From assembly GCF_001591645.1 (NCBI RefSeq), contig NZ_BCVH01000006.1:62001-126000 (forward strand): 64,000 nt of DNA, read 5' to 3'. The translations under genes were made by a program, and so were the position numbers. Positions 1-7,392 of the stretch are shown here, piece after piece. Below the pieces are notes generated by a model that was not told the origin of the DNA, searched no databases, and saw only the letters and a program-made list of their open reading frames with translations. Source of the DNA: Robertmurraya korlensis NBRC 107688. Lineage in GTDB: Bacteria; Bacillota; Bacilli; Bacillales; Cytobacillaceae. Every line of letters starts with the position of its first letter. The stretch's first letter is position 1.

Positions 1-342
1 GACTATAATCCTAAGGAAGAAAACATTAATAACTATATTGTTCATGAGCATCATGTCTTTAAGGTAATTAATGAGTTATATATATCAGGCGCTGCAGCCA
101 TTGCGATTAATGGGCAAAGGCTCACACATAATTCCTATATTCTTTGCAATGGCCCAGTGATTGAAGTGGATGGATTTCAACATCCTGCTCCATTCGTTAT
201 TACAGCTATTGGTGACCCTGAGGTAATGACATCTGCCTTGAATTTAACTGGTGGAATTAAAGATATGCTTGTAAGTGACAATATTGAAGTAACGATTGAG
301 AAAAAAGAAGAAGTTATTTTAGATCCACTTTTAGGTACTTAA
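1..342 (+). CDS. ylxW: DUF881 family protein YlxW-like, C-terminal part (5' end outside window)
   Basis: The reading frame is open from the first base and ends at TAA 340-342, giving the last 113 residues of a DUF881 (UPF0749) protein. Visible family features are the GAAAIAINGQR segment, which is echoed in the next gene as GAEHVSVAGQR, and the hydrophobic PFVITAIGDP stretch. Members usually have one N-terminal membrane helix, a coiled coil and this extracytoplasmic C-terminal domain. No biochemical function is established. It is the first of two tandem DUF881 genes before sbp-ftsA-ftsZ, as ylxW and ylxX are in B. subtilis. The symbol rests on this order, because the two paralogues are hard to tell apart by sequence. 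Confidence 0.85.
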   Translation, partial: DYNPKEENINNYIVHEHHVFKVINELYISGAAAIAINGQRLTHNSYILCNGPVIEVDGFQHPAPFVITAIGDPEVMTSALNLTGGIKDMLVSDNIEVTIEKKEEVILDPLLGT

Positions 343-395
343 CATATTTGCAAGTTTTGTCCACAAATATTTGTAGAAAGCTAGGTGATTATCAC

Positions 396-1124
396 GTGGA
401 CAGAAGGAACATTAATAGCTTGGTGATCATCGGTGTGATTGTCGGCTTCATGCTAGCTATACAGTTCCAAACGGTCTCTAAGCCAGAAATCCGAGATACA
501 AGGGATACTTGGCAGCTTCGTGAAGATTTAGTGAAGGAAAAGGAGCTCCAATCTCGACTTATTCAAGAAATTCGTTCTAATGAAGAAAAATTGAACGAAT
601 ATGAAACGGAAAGGGAACAAGGCAAAGAAACAACGTTAAGGAACACTCTAGAGGAATTAAAGGAAGAAGCAGGGCTTACGGAGTTGACTGGCCCAGGTTT
701 GACTATTTACATAGAACAATTAAATGAAGAATTAATTTTAGGAACTTCAGGTGCAACGTTATCAGCAGATCTTCTAGAACGTCTCCTTAATGAATTAAAT
801 ATGTATGGTGCAGAACATGTATCGGTCGCAGGTCAAAGAGTGATCAATACTACTGTGATCCGTGATATAAATGGAGAAACGAAGATAAACGGGCGTTCAT
901 TAACGAAATTTCCGATAGAAATCATCGTTTTAACAAAGGATTTTACAGTTGCAGAAAAGCTATACAATCGAATGCAGGTCTCTAAATCAGCGGAAGAGTT
1001 CTTTATTGATAATCTAACAGTTACCTTAAAGAAACCTGAGCTTTCCGTTACTGTACCAGCCTTTGAAGATTCGATTCGTATTAGAGGTATGGAACAAGTA
1101 AAATCTGACAAAGGAGGTAGTTAA
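396..1124 (+). CDS. ylxX: DUF881 family protein YlxX-like
   Basis: A 242-residue DUF881 protein paralogous to its upstream neighbour. An N-terminal membrane helix (about residues 6-25) is followed by a charged coiled-coil stretch (about 45-100) and the C-terminal DUF881 domain. I chose the GTG at 396 because AGGTGAT lies just upstream of it. A TTG at 348 is in frame but has no ribosome binding site and would add an implausible cysteine-containing leader. The gene starts 53 bp after ylxW and ends one base before sbp, so the three are probably cotranscribed. The function is unknown; its place in the divIB-ftsZ cluster suggests an accessory division or envelope role (inference). Confidence 0.88.
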   Translation: MDRRNINSLVIIGVIVGFMLAIQFQTVSKPEIRDTRDTWQLREDLVKEKELQSRLIQEIRSNEEKLNEYETEREQGKETTLRNTLEELKEEAGLTELTGPGLTIYIEQLNEELILGTSGATLSADLLERLLNELNMYGAEHVSVAGQRVINTTVIRDINGETKINGRSLTKFPIEIIVLTKDFTVAEKLYNRMQVSKSAEEFFIDNLTVTLKKPELSVTVPAFEDSIRIRGMEQVKSDKGGS

Positions 1125-1125
1125 T

Positions 1126-1476
1126 ATGTGGCTTCCCCTTTTAGGATTAATAATTGGAGTCGTCCTAGGTTTAATGACTGATATATCTGTTCCAGAGGAA
1201 TATTCTAATTATCTGTCCATCGCAGTATTAGCTGCGCTAGATACCCTGTTCGGAGGGATTAGGGCGCATCTACAGAATATATATGACGAGAAGGTTTTTG
1301 TTTCCGGTTTTTTCTTTAATATTATTCTTGCTGCAAGTTTAGCTTTTCTAGGTGTTCATCTTGGTGTAGACTTGTATTTAGCAGCAGTTTTTGCCTTTGG
1401 AGTAAGGCTATTTCAAAATATAGCAGTTATTCGGAGAATTCTGCTAACAAAATGGTCCACAAATAAAGAAAAATAG
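1126..1476 (+). CDS. sbp: Small basic protein (DUF1290)
   Basis: A 116-residue integral membrane protein with about three hydrophobic segments: residues 2-20 (WLPLLGLIIGVVLGL), 28-48 and 62-90. ATG 1126 follows AAAGGAGG at the end of ylxX. The DUF1290 small basic protein always sits directly upstream of ftsA in Bacillaceae. The basic residues cluster at the C-terminus (RRILLTKWSTNKEK). No molecular function is known. The identification is firm from hydropathy, length and synteny. Confidence 0.9.
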   Translation: MWLPLLGLIIGVVLGLMTDISVPEEYSNYLSIAVLAALDTLFGGIRAHLQNIYDEKVFVSGFFFNIILAASLAFLGVHLGVDLYLAAVFAFGVRLFQNIAVIRRILLTKWSTNKEK

Positions 1477-1483
1477 AAAAAAA

Positions 1484-1544
1484 TTGTATATTTTAAAAGG
1501 GAATATATTAACTTTGCCGAATAATTTTATAGATACCATATTAT
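1484..1544 (+). promoter_or_regulatory. Promoter region of ftsAZ, including a sigma-H-type promoter
   Basis: AAAGGGAAT (1496-1504) and GCCGAATAA (1516-1524) are separated by 11 bp. They match the sigma-H pattern RnAGGAwWW-N11/12-RnnGAATWW with one mismatch in the upstream element. B. subtilis ftsAZ is known to have a sigma-H promoter that raises expression at the onset of sporulation. Possible sigma-A elements overlap it: TTGTAT (1484) with TATTAA (1506), and TTGCCG (1514) with TATTAT (1539) at a long 19-bp spacing. The sigma-H match is the strongest. Confidence 0.6.
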
Positions 1545-1605
1545 ACGGTCTTTAAAATCGGGATTGTTGTTCAATTTTTTGAATTGTTAAAGGAGGTGCC
1601 AAAGA

Positions 1606-2889
1606 ATGAACAGCAATGAGATATATGTAAGTCTTGACATCGGTACATCCAGTGTAAAAGTGATTATTGGGGAAATGGTCAATGACTCTTTAAATATTAT
1701 TGGTGTTGGCAATGTTAAATCCGAAGGACTCAGAAAAGGATCCATTGTTGATATAGATGAAACCGTTCATTCTATTAGAAAGGCAATAGAACAAGCTGAG
1801 AGAATGATAGGCATGGAAATTAATAAGGTAATTGTTGGTGTTACTGGAAATCATGTAATGTTACAGCCATGCCACGGTGTAGTAGCTGTATCAAGTGAAA
1901 ACCGTGAAATTACCAACGACGATGTTGCTAGAGTAATTGATGCAGCACAGGTTATATCTATTCCTCCAGAACGTGAAATTATTGATGTCATTCCAAAGCA
2001 ATTTATTGTCGATGGACTAGATGAAATTAATGACCCACGGGGAATGATAGGTGTAAGGCTTGAAATGGAAGGAACGATTATTACAGGTTCTAAGACGATT
2101 TTACATAATACTCTTCGATGCGTAGAACGTTCTGGATTAGAAATCCTTGATATTACTCTCCAACCACTAGCTTCTGGTGCTTTTGCTCTCTCTAAGGATG
2201 AGAAAAACTTAGGGGTGGCACTCGTTGATATTGGTGGGGGTTCAACAACCATTAGTGTATTTGAACAAGGATTTTTACGAGCAACAAGTGTACTTCCTGT
2301 TGGTGGAGACCATATAACAAAAGATATCTCGATTGGTCTTCGTACCTCTACTGAGGATGCTGAAAAAATAAAAACAAAACATGGACATGCATTTTATGAC
2401 CATGCTTCTGAGGAAGAGGTTTTTAGCGTTCCGATTATTGGAAGTGACCAGCATCAACAATTTAACCAGCTTGAAGTTTCTGATATTATTGAAGCAAGAA
2501 TGGAAGAAATTTTCGACCTTATCCAAAATGAAATTAGACGTTTGGGCATTCGTGATTTACCTGGTGGATATGTGTTGTCAGGTGGAGTTGCAAACACCCA
2601 AGGAATTCTTGAATTAGCTCAAGTGGTTTTCCAAAACCGAGTACGTATCGCCATTCCGGATTATATTGGAGTGCGTGAGCCGCAATACACGACTGCTGTC
2701 GGTTTAATAAAATTCGCTTATAAAAACGCTAAAATACAAGGTCGGTCTATTGGTAACAGTACGGCTGCTGGGGAAACAAAGGAAAAAAGAGTTCAAAAGC
2801 AGCCACAACCAAAAGCAAAGCCGGACAAGCAGCCGGAAGAAAAAATGACATCACGAGTGAAAAAATTCCTTGGTTACTTTTTTGAATAG
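1606..2889 (+). CDS. ftsA: Cell division protein FtsA
   Basis: A 427-residue actin-like ATPase that ties the FtsZ ring to the membrane and helps recruit the divisome. The N-terminal phosphate-1 motif is visible as SLDIGTSSVKVIIGE (about residues 9-23), and a second nucleotide motif as VALVDIGGGSTTISVF (about 203-218). After a polar Lys/Gln-rich linker, the last residues (SRVKKFLGYFFE) form the amphipathic membrane-targeting helix. ATG 1606 follows AAAGGAGGTG. The length fits the family (about 420-440). It is followed 51 bp later by ftsZ with no terminator between, so the two form one operon. Confidence 0.97.
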   Translation: MNSNEIYVSLDIGTSSVKVIIGEMVNDSLNIIGVGNVKSEGLRKGSIVDIDETVHSIRKAIEQAERMIGMEINKVIVGVTGNHVMLQPCHGVVAVSSENREITNDDVARVIDAAQVISIPPEREIIDVIPKQFIVDGLDEINDPRGMIGVRLEMEGTIITGSKTILHNTLRCVERSGLEILDITLQPLASGAFALSKDEKNLGVALVDIGGGSTTISVFEQGFLRATSVLPVGGDHITKDISIGLRTSTEDAEKIKTKHGHAFYDHASEEEVFSVPIIGSDQHQQFNQLEVSDIIEARMEEIFDLIQNEIRRLGIRDLPGGYVLSGGVANTQGILELAQVVFQNRVRIAIPDYIGVREPQYTTAVGLIKFAYKNAKIQGRSIGNSTAAGETKEKRVQKQPQPKAKPDKQPEEKMTSRVKKFLGYFFE

Positions 2890-2940
2890 TGTTTTCAATT
2901 GACCGCTACCGGGAATATCGACGAATTAGGAGGATACGTC

Positions 2941-4089
2941 ATGTTGGAATTTGATACAAATTTAGATTCATTGGCAACTATAAAAGTAATCGGCGTAGGT
3001 GGAGGCGGAAATAATGCTGTTAATCGTATGATTGAGCATGGCGTCCAGGGTGTCGAATTTATTGCGGTAAATACAGATGCGCAGGCATTGAATTTATCGA
3101 AGGCAGAAACAAGAATGCAAATTGGGGGAAAGCTTACTCGTGGTCTTGGAGCAGGAGCAAACCCAGAAGTAGGTAAGAAGGCAGCTGAAGAAAGCAGAGA
3201 ACAAATTGAGGAAGTCTTAGCTGGAGCGGATATGGTTTTCGTTACAGCTGGTATGGGTGGCGGAACTGGAACAGGTGCAGCACCAGTAATTGCTCAAATT
3301 GCTCGTGATTTAGGAGCATTAACAGTAGGTGTTGTAACAAGACCATTTACGTTTGAAGGTCGAAAGCGTTCGACACAAGCTCAAGGTGGTATTTCTTCCA
3401 TGAAGGAAGCGGTTGATACACTAATCGTAATTCCAAATGATCGTCTACTTGAAATTGTAGATAAGAGTACTCCAATGCTTGAAGCTTTCCGAGAGGCTGA
3501 CAACGTACTTCGTCAAGGGGTTCAAGGTATTTCTGACCTTATTGCAACACCAGGTCTAATTAACCTTGACTTCGCAGATGTGAAGACAATTATGTCTAAT
3601 AAAGGTTCTGCACTTATGGGGATTGGTGTGGCTGCAGGGGAAAACCGTGCAACAGAAGCAGCGAAAAAAGCAATTTCTTCTCCGCTTCTTGAAAAGTCCA
3701 TTGATGGAGCTCAAGGGGTATTGATGAACATCACTGGTGGTTCAAACCTAAGCCTTTATGAAGTTCAGGAGGCAGCAGATATCGTAGCTTCTGCATCTGA
3801 CCAAGAAGTGAACATGATCTTCGGTTCAGTAATCAATGATAATCTGAAGGATGAAATTGTCGTAACAGTTATTGCGACTGGATTCAATGAAGACATTTCT
3901 CAACCTAAACCAGCAAATCGTCCTGGATTTGGGCAACCAAAACCATCAGCAACGCAAACAAAGCCACAAAGAGAAGTCATTCGCGAAGAGGAGTACAATG
4001 AACCTGTACGTCCATCGACTTCTCATAATAGCAGTGACGATACGCTAGATATTCCTACGTTTTTACGGAACCGAAATAGAAGACGTTAA
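2941..4089 (+). CDS. ftsZ: Cell division GTPase FtsZ
   Basis: A 382-residue tubulin-like GTPase that polymerises into the division ring. The GTP signature GGGTGTG lies at residues 106-112, the conserved NTDAQAL at 44-50, and the T7-loop region [16 protein letters not shown] around 200-215. A proline/glutamine-rich linker leads to the C-terminal peptide [17 protein letters not shown], which binds FtsA and SepF. ATG 2941 is chosen because it follows AGGAGGATACGTC and starts with the usual [12 protein letters not shown]. The TTG in frame at 2899 lacks a ribosome binding site. Confidence 0.98.
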   Translation: MLEFDTNLDSLATIKVIGVGGGGNNAVNRMIEHGVQGVEFIAVNTDAQALNLSKAETRMQIGGKLTRGLGAGANPEVGKKAAEESREQIEEVLAGADMVFVTAGMGGGTGTGAAPVIAQIARDLGALTVGVVTRPFTFEGRKRSTQAQGGISSMKEAVDTLIVIPNDRLLEIVDKSTPMLEAFREADNVLRQGVQGISDLIATPGLINLDFADVKTIMSNKGSALMGIGVAAGENRATEAAKKAISSPLLEKSIDGAQGVLMNITGGSNLSLYEVQEAADIVASASDQEVNMIFGSVINDNLKDEIVVTVIATGFNEDISQPKPANRPGFGQPKPSATQTKPQREVIREEEYNEPVRPSTSHNSSDDTLDIPTFLRNRNRRR

Positions 4090-4101
4090 ACCTATTAACA
4101 C

Positions 4102-4140
4102 AAAAAGCAGAATTCGACCAGAATTCTGCTTTTTATTTTC
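4102..4140 (+). terminator. Intrinsic terminator of ftsAZ
   Basis: A perfect 14-bp inverted repeat (4102-4115 with 4121-4134, loop GACCA) ends in a T-rich tail. It closes the ftsAZ transcript. Confidence 0.9.
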
Positions 4141-4182
4141 TATCAAGAGGAAAACCAGTTTTCCCAACCTGACATGAGAAAT

Positions 4183-4272
4183 TTTGACAAAAAACGAAGG
4201 GATTTGTGAAAATCTCTTCTTTTTTGTGTACATAAAGTGACACACTTCCAACATCTATGTACGTTATACTTT
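4183..4272 (+). promoter_or_regulatory. spoIIGA-sigE promoter: Spo0A-type boxes and a 22-bp-spaced sigma-A promoter
   Basis: GTGACA (4239-4244) and TATACT (4267-4272) are separated by exactly 22 bp. This is the unusual spacing known for the B. subtilis spoIIG promoter, where phosphorylated Spo0A compensates for the displaced -35. Upstream lie TTTGTCAAA on the reverse strand (4183-4191) and TTTGTGAAA on the forward strand (4205-4213), resembling 0A boxes, about 90 and 70 bp before the expected start. Assignment is by motif and context. Confidence 0.65.
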
Positions 4273-4325
4273 TCCATAACAGAATAATAGATTGAAAAAG
4301 GAGAAACGAGCAAGGAGGAAATTCT

Positions 4326-5264
4326 TTGACACTTTATTTAGATGTGATTTGGCTGCTAAATCTCCTTTTCGATACATTACTTCTTTATTTAACTGCCATA
4401 ATAGTAAAAAGAGAGTATAAGATTTGGAGACTGTTTGGTGGAGGACTTATTGGATCCTTCATTATTATATTGGCCTTTACTCCTTTTCAGAATTATTCTG
4501 GTCATCCTATCGTGAAATTAGCATTCTCTTTAGTGATGGTTCTTGTTACATTTGGATACAAGAGATTTCGTACATTCATCCGTACGACGATGACCTTTTA
4601 TTTTGTTACCTTTCTAATAGGTGGGGCACTTATTGGAGTTCATTATTTCATTCAGTTTGATAATCAATTGACCTCCTCGGTGTTAATTGGAAGTGTAAAA
4701 GGCTTTGGTGATCCCATTAGTTGGTTTTTTATTCTTATAGGCTTTCCCATTGCATGGCATTTCTCAAGATCAAATATTGAACATTTTGAGATGACGAAAA
4801 TTCAATTTGATCAAATGGTTTCTATTCATATCCAGATTGGAGATAGTAATTTCTCATGTAAAGGGCTTGTAGACAGTGGGAATCAGCTTTACGATCCTCT
4901 CACAAAAATGCCTGTTATGTTTGTCTCTGTCTATAATCAATTAGCGATGATTCCAGAATCGATAAGAATACTAGCTAGTGAAAAGGATGAAATAATTTAT
5001 GGATCAGCCTCTCTGCCATCAGAATGGGAAAATAAGCTTCGTATTATCCCGTACAAAGTAGTTGGACAAGAGCATCAGCTTATTATCGCTATCAAACCAG
5101 ATCAACTTCAAATTGAAATGGAAGAAAAAATGATACAAGTGGAAAAAGGATTAGTTTCCTTTACAACACAGCAGCTTTCCTCCGACGATACGTTCCAATG
5201 TATTGTTCACCCAAAGATGGTAACGGGTGTAGCAAAGGTGAAATCAGATGTAAAGGTAAGCTAA
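4326..5264 (+). CDS. spoIIGA: Sporulation sigma-E processing aspartic protease SpoIIGA
   Basis: A 312-residue membrane protease that removes the pro-peptide of sigma-E in the mother cell after asymmetric septation. The N-terminal half has about five membrane helices (residues 5-140). The C-terminal half carries the aspartyl protease motif [12 protein letters not shown], with the catalytic Asp at residue 183. The start is TTG 4326, preceded by AAGGAGGAAA. The gene is 44 bp upstream of sigE and forms the classical spoIIG operon. The enzyme is activated by SpoIIR from the forespore, which is not in this window. Confidence 0.96.
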   Translation: MTLYLDVIWLLNLLFDTLLLYLTAIIVKREYKIWRLFGGGLIGSFIIILAFTPFQNYSGHPIVKLAFSLVMVLVTFGYKRFRTFIRTTMTFYFVTFLIGGALIGVHYFIQFDNQLTSSVLIGSVKGFGDPISWFFILIGFPIAWHFSRSNIEHFEMTKIQFDQMVSIHIQIGDSNFSCKGLVDSGNQLYDPLTKMPVMFVSVYNQLAMIPESIRILASEKDEIIYGSASLPSEWENKLRIIPYKVVGQEHQLIIAIKPDQLQIEMEEKMIQVEKGLVSFTTQQLSSDDTFQCIVHPKMVTGVAKVKSDVKVS

Positions 5265-5308
5265 TAATACTATACTCAGAAAAACATAATTTAGAAGGAG
5301 GACAACTC

Positions 5309-6028
5309 ATGAAAAGTATAAAACTTCGACTTTCTTATTACTGGTATAAATTATTAATCAAGCTAGGGCTCAAGACAGATGAGGTCTTCTATATAGGTGG
5401 AAGTGAGGCATTACCTCCTCCTTTATCAAAAGAAGAAGAGGAAGTGTTGCTTCAAAAGCTTCCGAGCGGGGACAAGGCAGCAAGGTCCATTCTAATTGAG
5501 AGAAATTTACGTCTTGTTGTTTACATCGCAAGGAAGTTTGAGAATACAGGAATTAATATTGAGGATTTAATTAGCATCGGGACCATCGGTTTAATAAAAG
5601 CCGTTAACACCTTCAATCCGGAAAAGAAAATTAAGCTTGCTACATACGCATCAAGATGTATCGAAAATGAAATTCTCATGTACTTACGAAGAAATAATAA
5701 AATTCGTTCAGAGGTGTCCTTTGATGAACCACTAAATATTGACTGGGATGGGAATGAGCTCTTACTGTCCGATGTATTGGGAACGGAAGAAGATATAATT
5801 ACGAAGGATCTAGAGGCCAATGTTGATAAAAAGCTATTATTGAAGGCCTTGCATCAGCTCAATGATCGTGAAAAACAAATCATGGAGCTTAGGTTTGGAT
5901 TAGGTACGGGGGAGGAAAAGACGCAGAAGGACGTCGCTGATATGCTTGGTATTTCACAATCATATATTTCAAGGCTTGAAAAAAGAATTATTAAAAGACT
6001 GAAGAAAGAATTTAATAAAATGGTTTAA
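5309..6028 (+). CDS. sigE: RNA polymerase sporulation sigma factor pro-sigma-E
   Basis: A 239-residue sigma-70 family factor, the first mother-cell-specific sigma factor of sporulation. The N-terminal pro-sequence of roughly 27-29 residues ([21 protein letters not shown]) precedes the conserved [13 protein letters not shown] and holds the protein inactive at the membrane until SpoIIGA cleaves it. Region 2 ([21 protein letters not shown]) and the region 4 helix-turn-helix ([20 protein letters not shown]) are clear. ATG 5309 is preceded by GAAGGAGGAC. Longer in-frame starts upstream would run into spoIIGA and are rejected. Confidence 0.97.
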   Translation: MKSIKLRLSYYWYKLLIKLGLKTDEVFYIGGSEALPPPLSKEEEEVLLQKLPSGDKAARSILIERNLRLVVYIARKFENTGINIEDLISIGTIGLIKAVNTFNPEKKIKLATYASRCIENEILMYLRRNNKIRSEVSFDEPLNIDWDGNELLLSDVLGTEEDIITKDLEANVDKKLLLKALHQLNDREKQIMELRFGLGTGEEKTQKDVADMLGISQSYISRLEKRIIKRLKKEFNKMV

Positions 6029-6135
6029 AAATTCTTCTTCAAAAGAAAAATTTTTTAAGCTAAAAATTATATGTAAATACCTTGTCCTAATTACATTTAC
6101 AGGAAATTCTAAGTATGCATGTCCATTTTGGATGT

Positions 6136-6164
6136 GCATATTTTTCCTTCTCGGGGAGATACTG
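6136..6164 (+). promoter_or_regulatory. Candidate sigma-F/sigma-G promoter of sigG
   Basis: GCATA (6136-6140) and GGAGATACTG (6155-6164) fit the sigma-F pattern GYATA / GGnRAYAMTW, with one mismatch at the last base and a 14-bp spacer. Transcription of sigG by sigma-F, then by sigma-G itself, is known in B. subtilis. An imperfect inverted repeat (6115-6125 with 6129-6139) overlaps the -35 element. The call rests on motif and position. Confidence 0.5.
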
Positions 6165-6179
6165 TTTTTTGTACAGCAG

Positions 6180-6192
6180 CTCCTGTGAGGAG
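6180..6192 (+). promoter_or_regulatory. Small hairpin covering the sigG ribosome binding site
   Basis: CTCCT (6180-6184) is complementary to AGGAG (6188-6192) with a GTG loop. The second arm is part of the only Shine-Dalgarno sequence for sigG (AGGAGGG, 6188-6194), so the hairpin should hide it. It lies 9 bp upstream of the TTG start. Confidence 0.55.
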
Positions 6193-6201
6193 GGAAAAGA
6201 A

Positions 6202-6981
6202 TTGACTCGTAATAAAGTTGAAATTTGCGGTGTTGATACATCTAAGTTACCAGTTTTAAAAAATGAAGAAATGCGATTGCTCTTTAAAGAAATGCAAGCC
6301 GGGGACATAACAGCCCGAGAAAAGCTCGTGAATGGAAACTTACGACTAGTTTTGAGTGTCATTCAGCGATTTAACAATCGTGGAGAGTTTGTCGATGACC
6401 TGTTTCAAGTAGGGTGTATCGGGTTGATGAAATCAATTGACAATTTTGACCTAGGTCAAAACGTGAAATTCTCTACTTATGCTGTTCCAATGATAATTGG
6501 AGAAATCCGACGATACTTAAGAGATAATAATCCAATTCGTGTTTCTCGTTCGTTAAGAGATATTGCTTACAAGGCATTGCAGGTGCGGGAAAAACTAATG
6601 AGTGAAACGTCAAAGGAGCCGACAGCTGAAGAAATAGCAAAAGTACTAGATGTTTCTCATGAAGAAATCGTATTTGCTTTAGATGCAATCCAAGATCCCG
6701 TTTCGTTATTTGAACCAATATATAACGACGGAGGAGATCCCATTTATGTTATGGATCAACTAAGTGATGAACGTAACAAGGATGTACAATGGATTGAAGA
6801 GATTGCTTTAAAAGAAGGAATGAGACGCTTAAATGAAAGAGAAAAGCTCATCCTTAGAAAGCGATTCTTCCAAGGAAAAACTCAGATGGAAGTGGCTGAT
6901 GAGATTGGAATCTCGCAAGCCCAAGTATCCAGATTAGAAAAAGCTGCTATCAAACAAATGAATAAGAACATACAAACATAA
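6202..6981 (+). CDS. sigG: RNA polymerase sporulation sigma factor sigma-G
   Basis: A 259-residue sigma-70 family factor that drives late forespore transcription. The N-terminus (RNKVEICGVDTSKLPVLKNE) is the typical sigma-G start. Region 2 (FVDDLFQVGCIGLMKSIDNF), region 3 and the region 4 helix-turn-helix (MEVADEIGISQAQVSRLEKA) are intact. The start is TTG 6202, after GAGGAGGG. An in-frame ATG at 6115 would include the promoter region and is rejected. The gene lies 173 bp after sigE and can be read both from the spoIIG promoter and from its own candidate sigma-F promoter. Confidence 0.97.
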   Translation: MTRNKVEICGVDTSKLPVLKNEEMRLLFKEMQAGDITAREKLVNGNLRLVLSVIQRFNNRGEFVDDLFQVGCIGLMKSIDNFDLGQNVKFSTYAVPMIIGEIRRYLRDNNPIRVSRSLRDIAYKALQVREKLMSETSKEPTAEEIAKVLDVSHEEIVFALDAIQDPVSLFEPIYNDGGDPIYVMDQLSDERNKDVQWIEEIALKEGMRRLNEREKLILRKRFFQGKTQMEVADEIGISQAQVSRLEKAAIKQMNKNIQT

Positions 6982-6986
6982 ACAAC

Positions 6987-7005
6987 CGAATATTCTCGGT
7001 AGTTT
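6987..7005 (+). repeat. 19-bp direct repeat, copy 1
   Basis: This stretch is identical to 7299-7317, and copy starts are 312 bp apart. It forms the 5-bp hairpin ACCGA/TCGGT (6985-7000) just after the sigG stop codon, but only three Ts follow. It looks like the front of the original sigG terminator, cut off from its T-run. Confidence 0.8.
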
Positions 7006-7006
7006 C

Positions 7007-7060
7007 AGACTGTAGACAAACTTGAGGGATTTCGAGTTTGCCTATGGTCTTTTTTATTTT
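7007..7060 (+). terminator. Likely terminator downstream of sigG
   Basis: Imperfect arms (AGACTGTAGACAAACT at 7007-7022 with AGTTTGCCTATGGTCT at 7035-7050) form a long hairpin, followed by a run of Ts. It should stop transcription from sigE-sigG. Confidence 0.75.
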
Positions 7061-7089
7061 AAAATATAGATAGGATTCAGTGTGGTTAG

Positions 7090-7208
7090 ATTTCCACTCC
7101 GAGTGGCGCTTTCCGCGGGCTGGGCCGAGCCGCTTCCCTCGCTACGCTCAGTCTAGGGTCTCGACTGTCCCGTTTTTCCCACGGAAATCAAGCGCCCGGA
7201 GCGGAAAT
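7090..7208. repeat. GC-rich palindromic intergenic repeat, REP/MITE-like
   Basis: The ends are imperfect inverted copies. The left arm 7090-7119 (ATTTCCACTCCG, then CGCTT, TCCGCGGG) matches the reverse complement of 7178-7208 (ATTTCCGCTCCG, then CGCTT, TCCGTGGG). The interior can fold again: CCCT at 7136 with AGGG at 7154. Base composition is strikingly richer in G and C than the surroundings, and there is no coding potential. From memory, similar palindromes with CTTTCCGCGGG and GGAGCGGAAATCA cores are scattered between genes in several Bacillus genomes. I cannot confirm family membership here. Confidence 0.6.
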
Positions 7209-7242
7209 CAGCCTTTTTCCCACAATTTCCAACCAAAAAAAT

Positions 7243-7282
7243 GACAAAAGGTAGCGAGAAGAACTTCTCACTACCTTTTGTC
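7243..7282. repeat. Long hairpin, 19-bp stem
   Basis: GACAAAAGGTAGCGAGAAG (7243-7261) pairs with CTTCTCACTACCTTTTGTC (7264-7282) with one mismatch and a two-base apex. No T-run follows on the + strand. On the reverse strand the transcript continues into a T-rich stretch (the complement of 7233-7240), so it could act as a terminator in that direction. Confidence 0.65.
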
Positions 7283-7293
7283 GACAATGTGAG

Positions 7294-7321
7294 ACTATCG
7301 AATATTCTCGGTAGTTTTTTT
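7294..7321 (+). terminator. Terminator containing direct repeat copy 2
   Basis: ACTATCGA (7294-7301) pairs with TCGGTAGT (7308-7315), and seven Ts follow. Bases 7299-7317 are the second copy of the 19-bp direct repeat. This copy keeps the complete T-run that the copy beside sigG lacks. Confidence 0.7.
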
Positions 7322-7392
7322 GTATAAAACAATCATGATTTCTCCTCCCATTCTCATATAGTTAAGTATCGAATAGTCGGGAGTGATATGTG

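Larger units (their letters stand above)
6982..7392. other. Gene-free block between sigG and ylmC with stacked hairpins and a duplicated terminator
   Basis: I see no plausible gene in these 411 bases. In order it holds a short hairpin that is the first copy of a 19-bp direct repeat (6987-7005), a terminator hairpin (7007-7060), a GC-rich palindromic repeat (7090-7208), a 19-bp-stem hairpin (7243-7282), and the second copy of the direct repeat inside a terminator (7294-7321). In B. subtilis the gene ylmA (an ABC transporter ATPase) lies here; it is absent. Confidence 0.8.

Noticed and set aside
2899-2940. Fourteen-codon N-terminal extension of FtsZ from a TTG
   Set aside because: No ribosome binding site precedes the TTG, and a strong one precedes ATG 2941, where the conserved protein begins.
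6087-6362. Reverse-strand frame opposite the start of sigG
   Set aside because: It is antisense to the sigG promoter and coding start and resembles no protein family.
7006-7298. Possible CRISPR array or tRNA gene in the sigG-ylmC gap
   Set aside because: There are only two copies of one direct repeat and no regular spacing, and none of the hairpins forms a cloverleaf.
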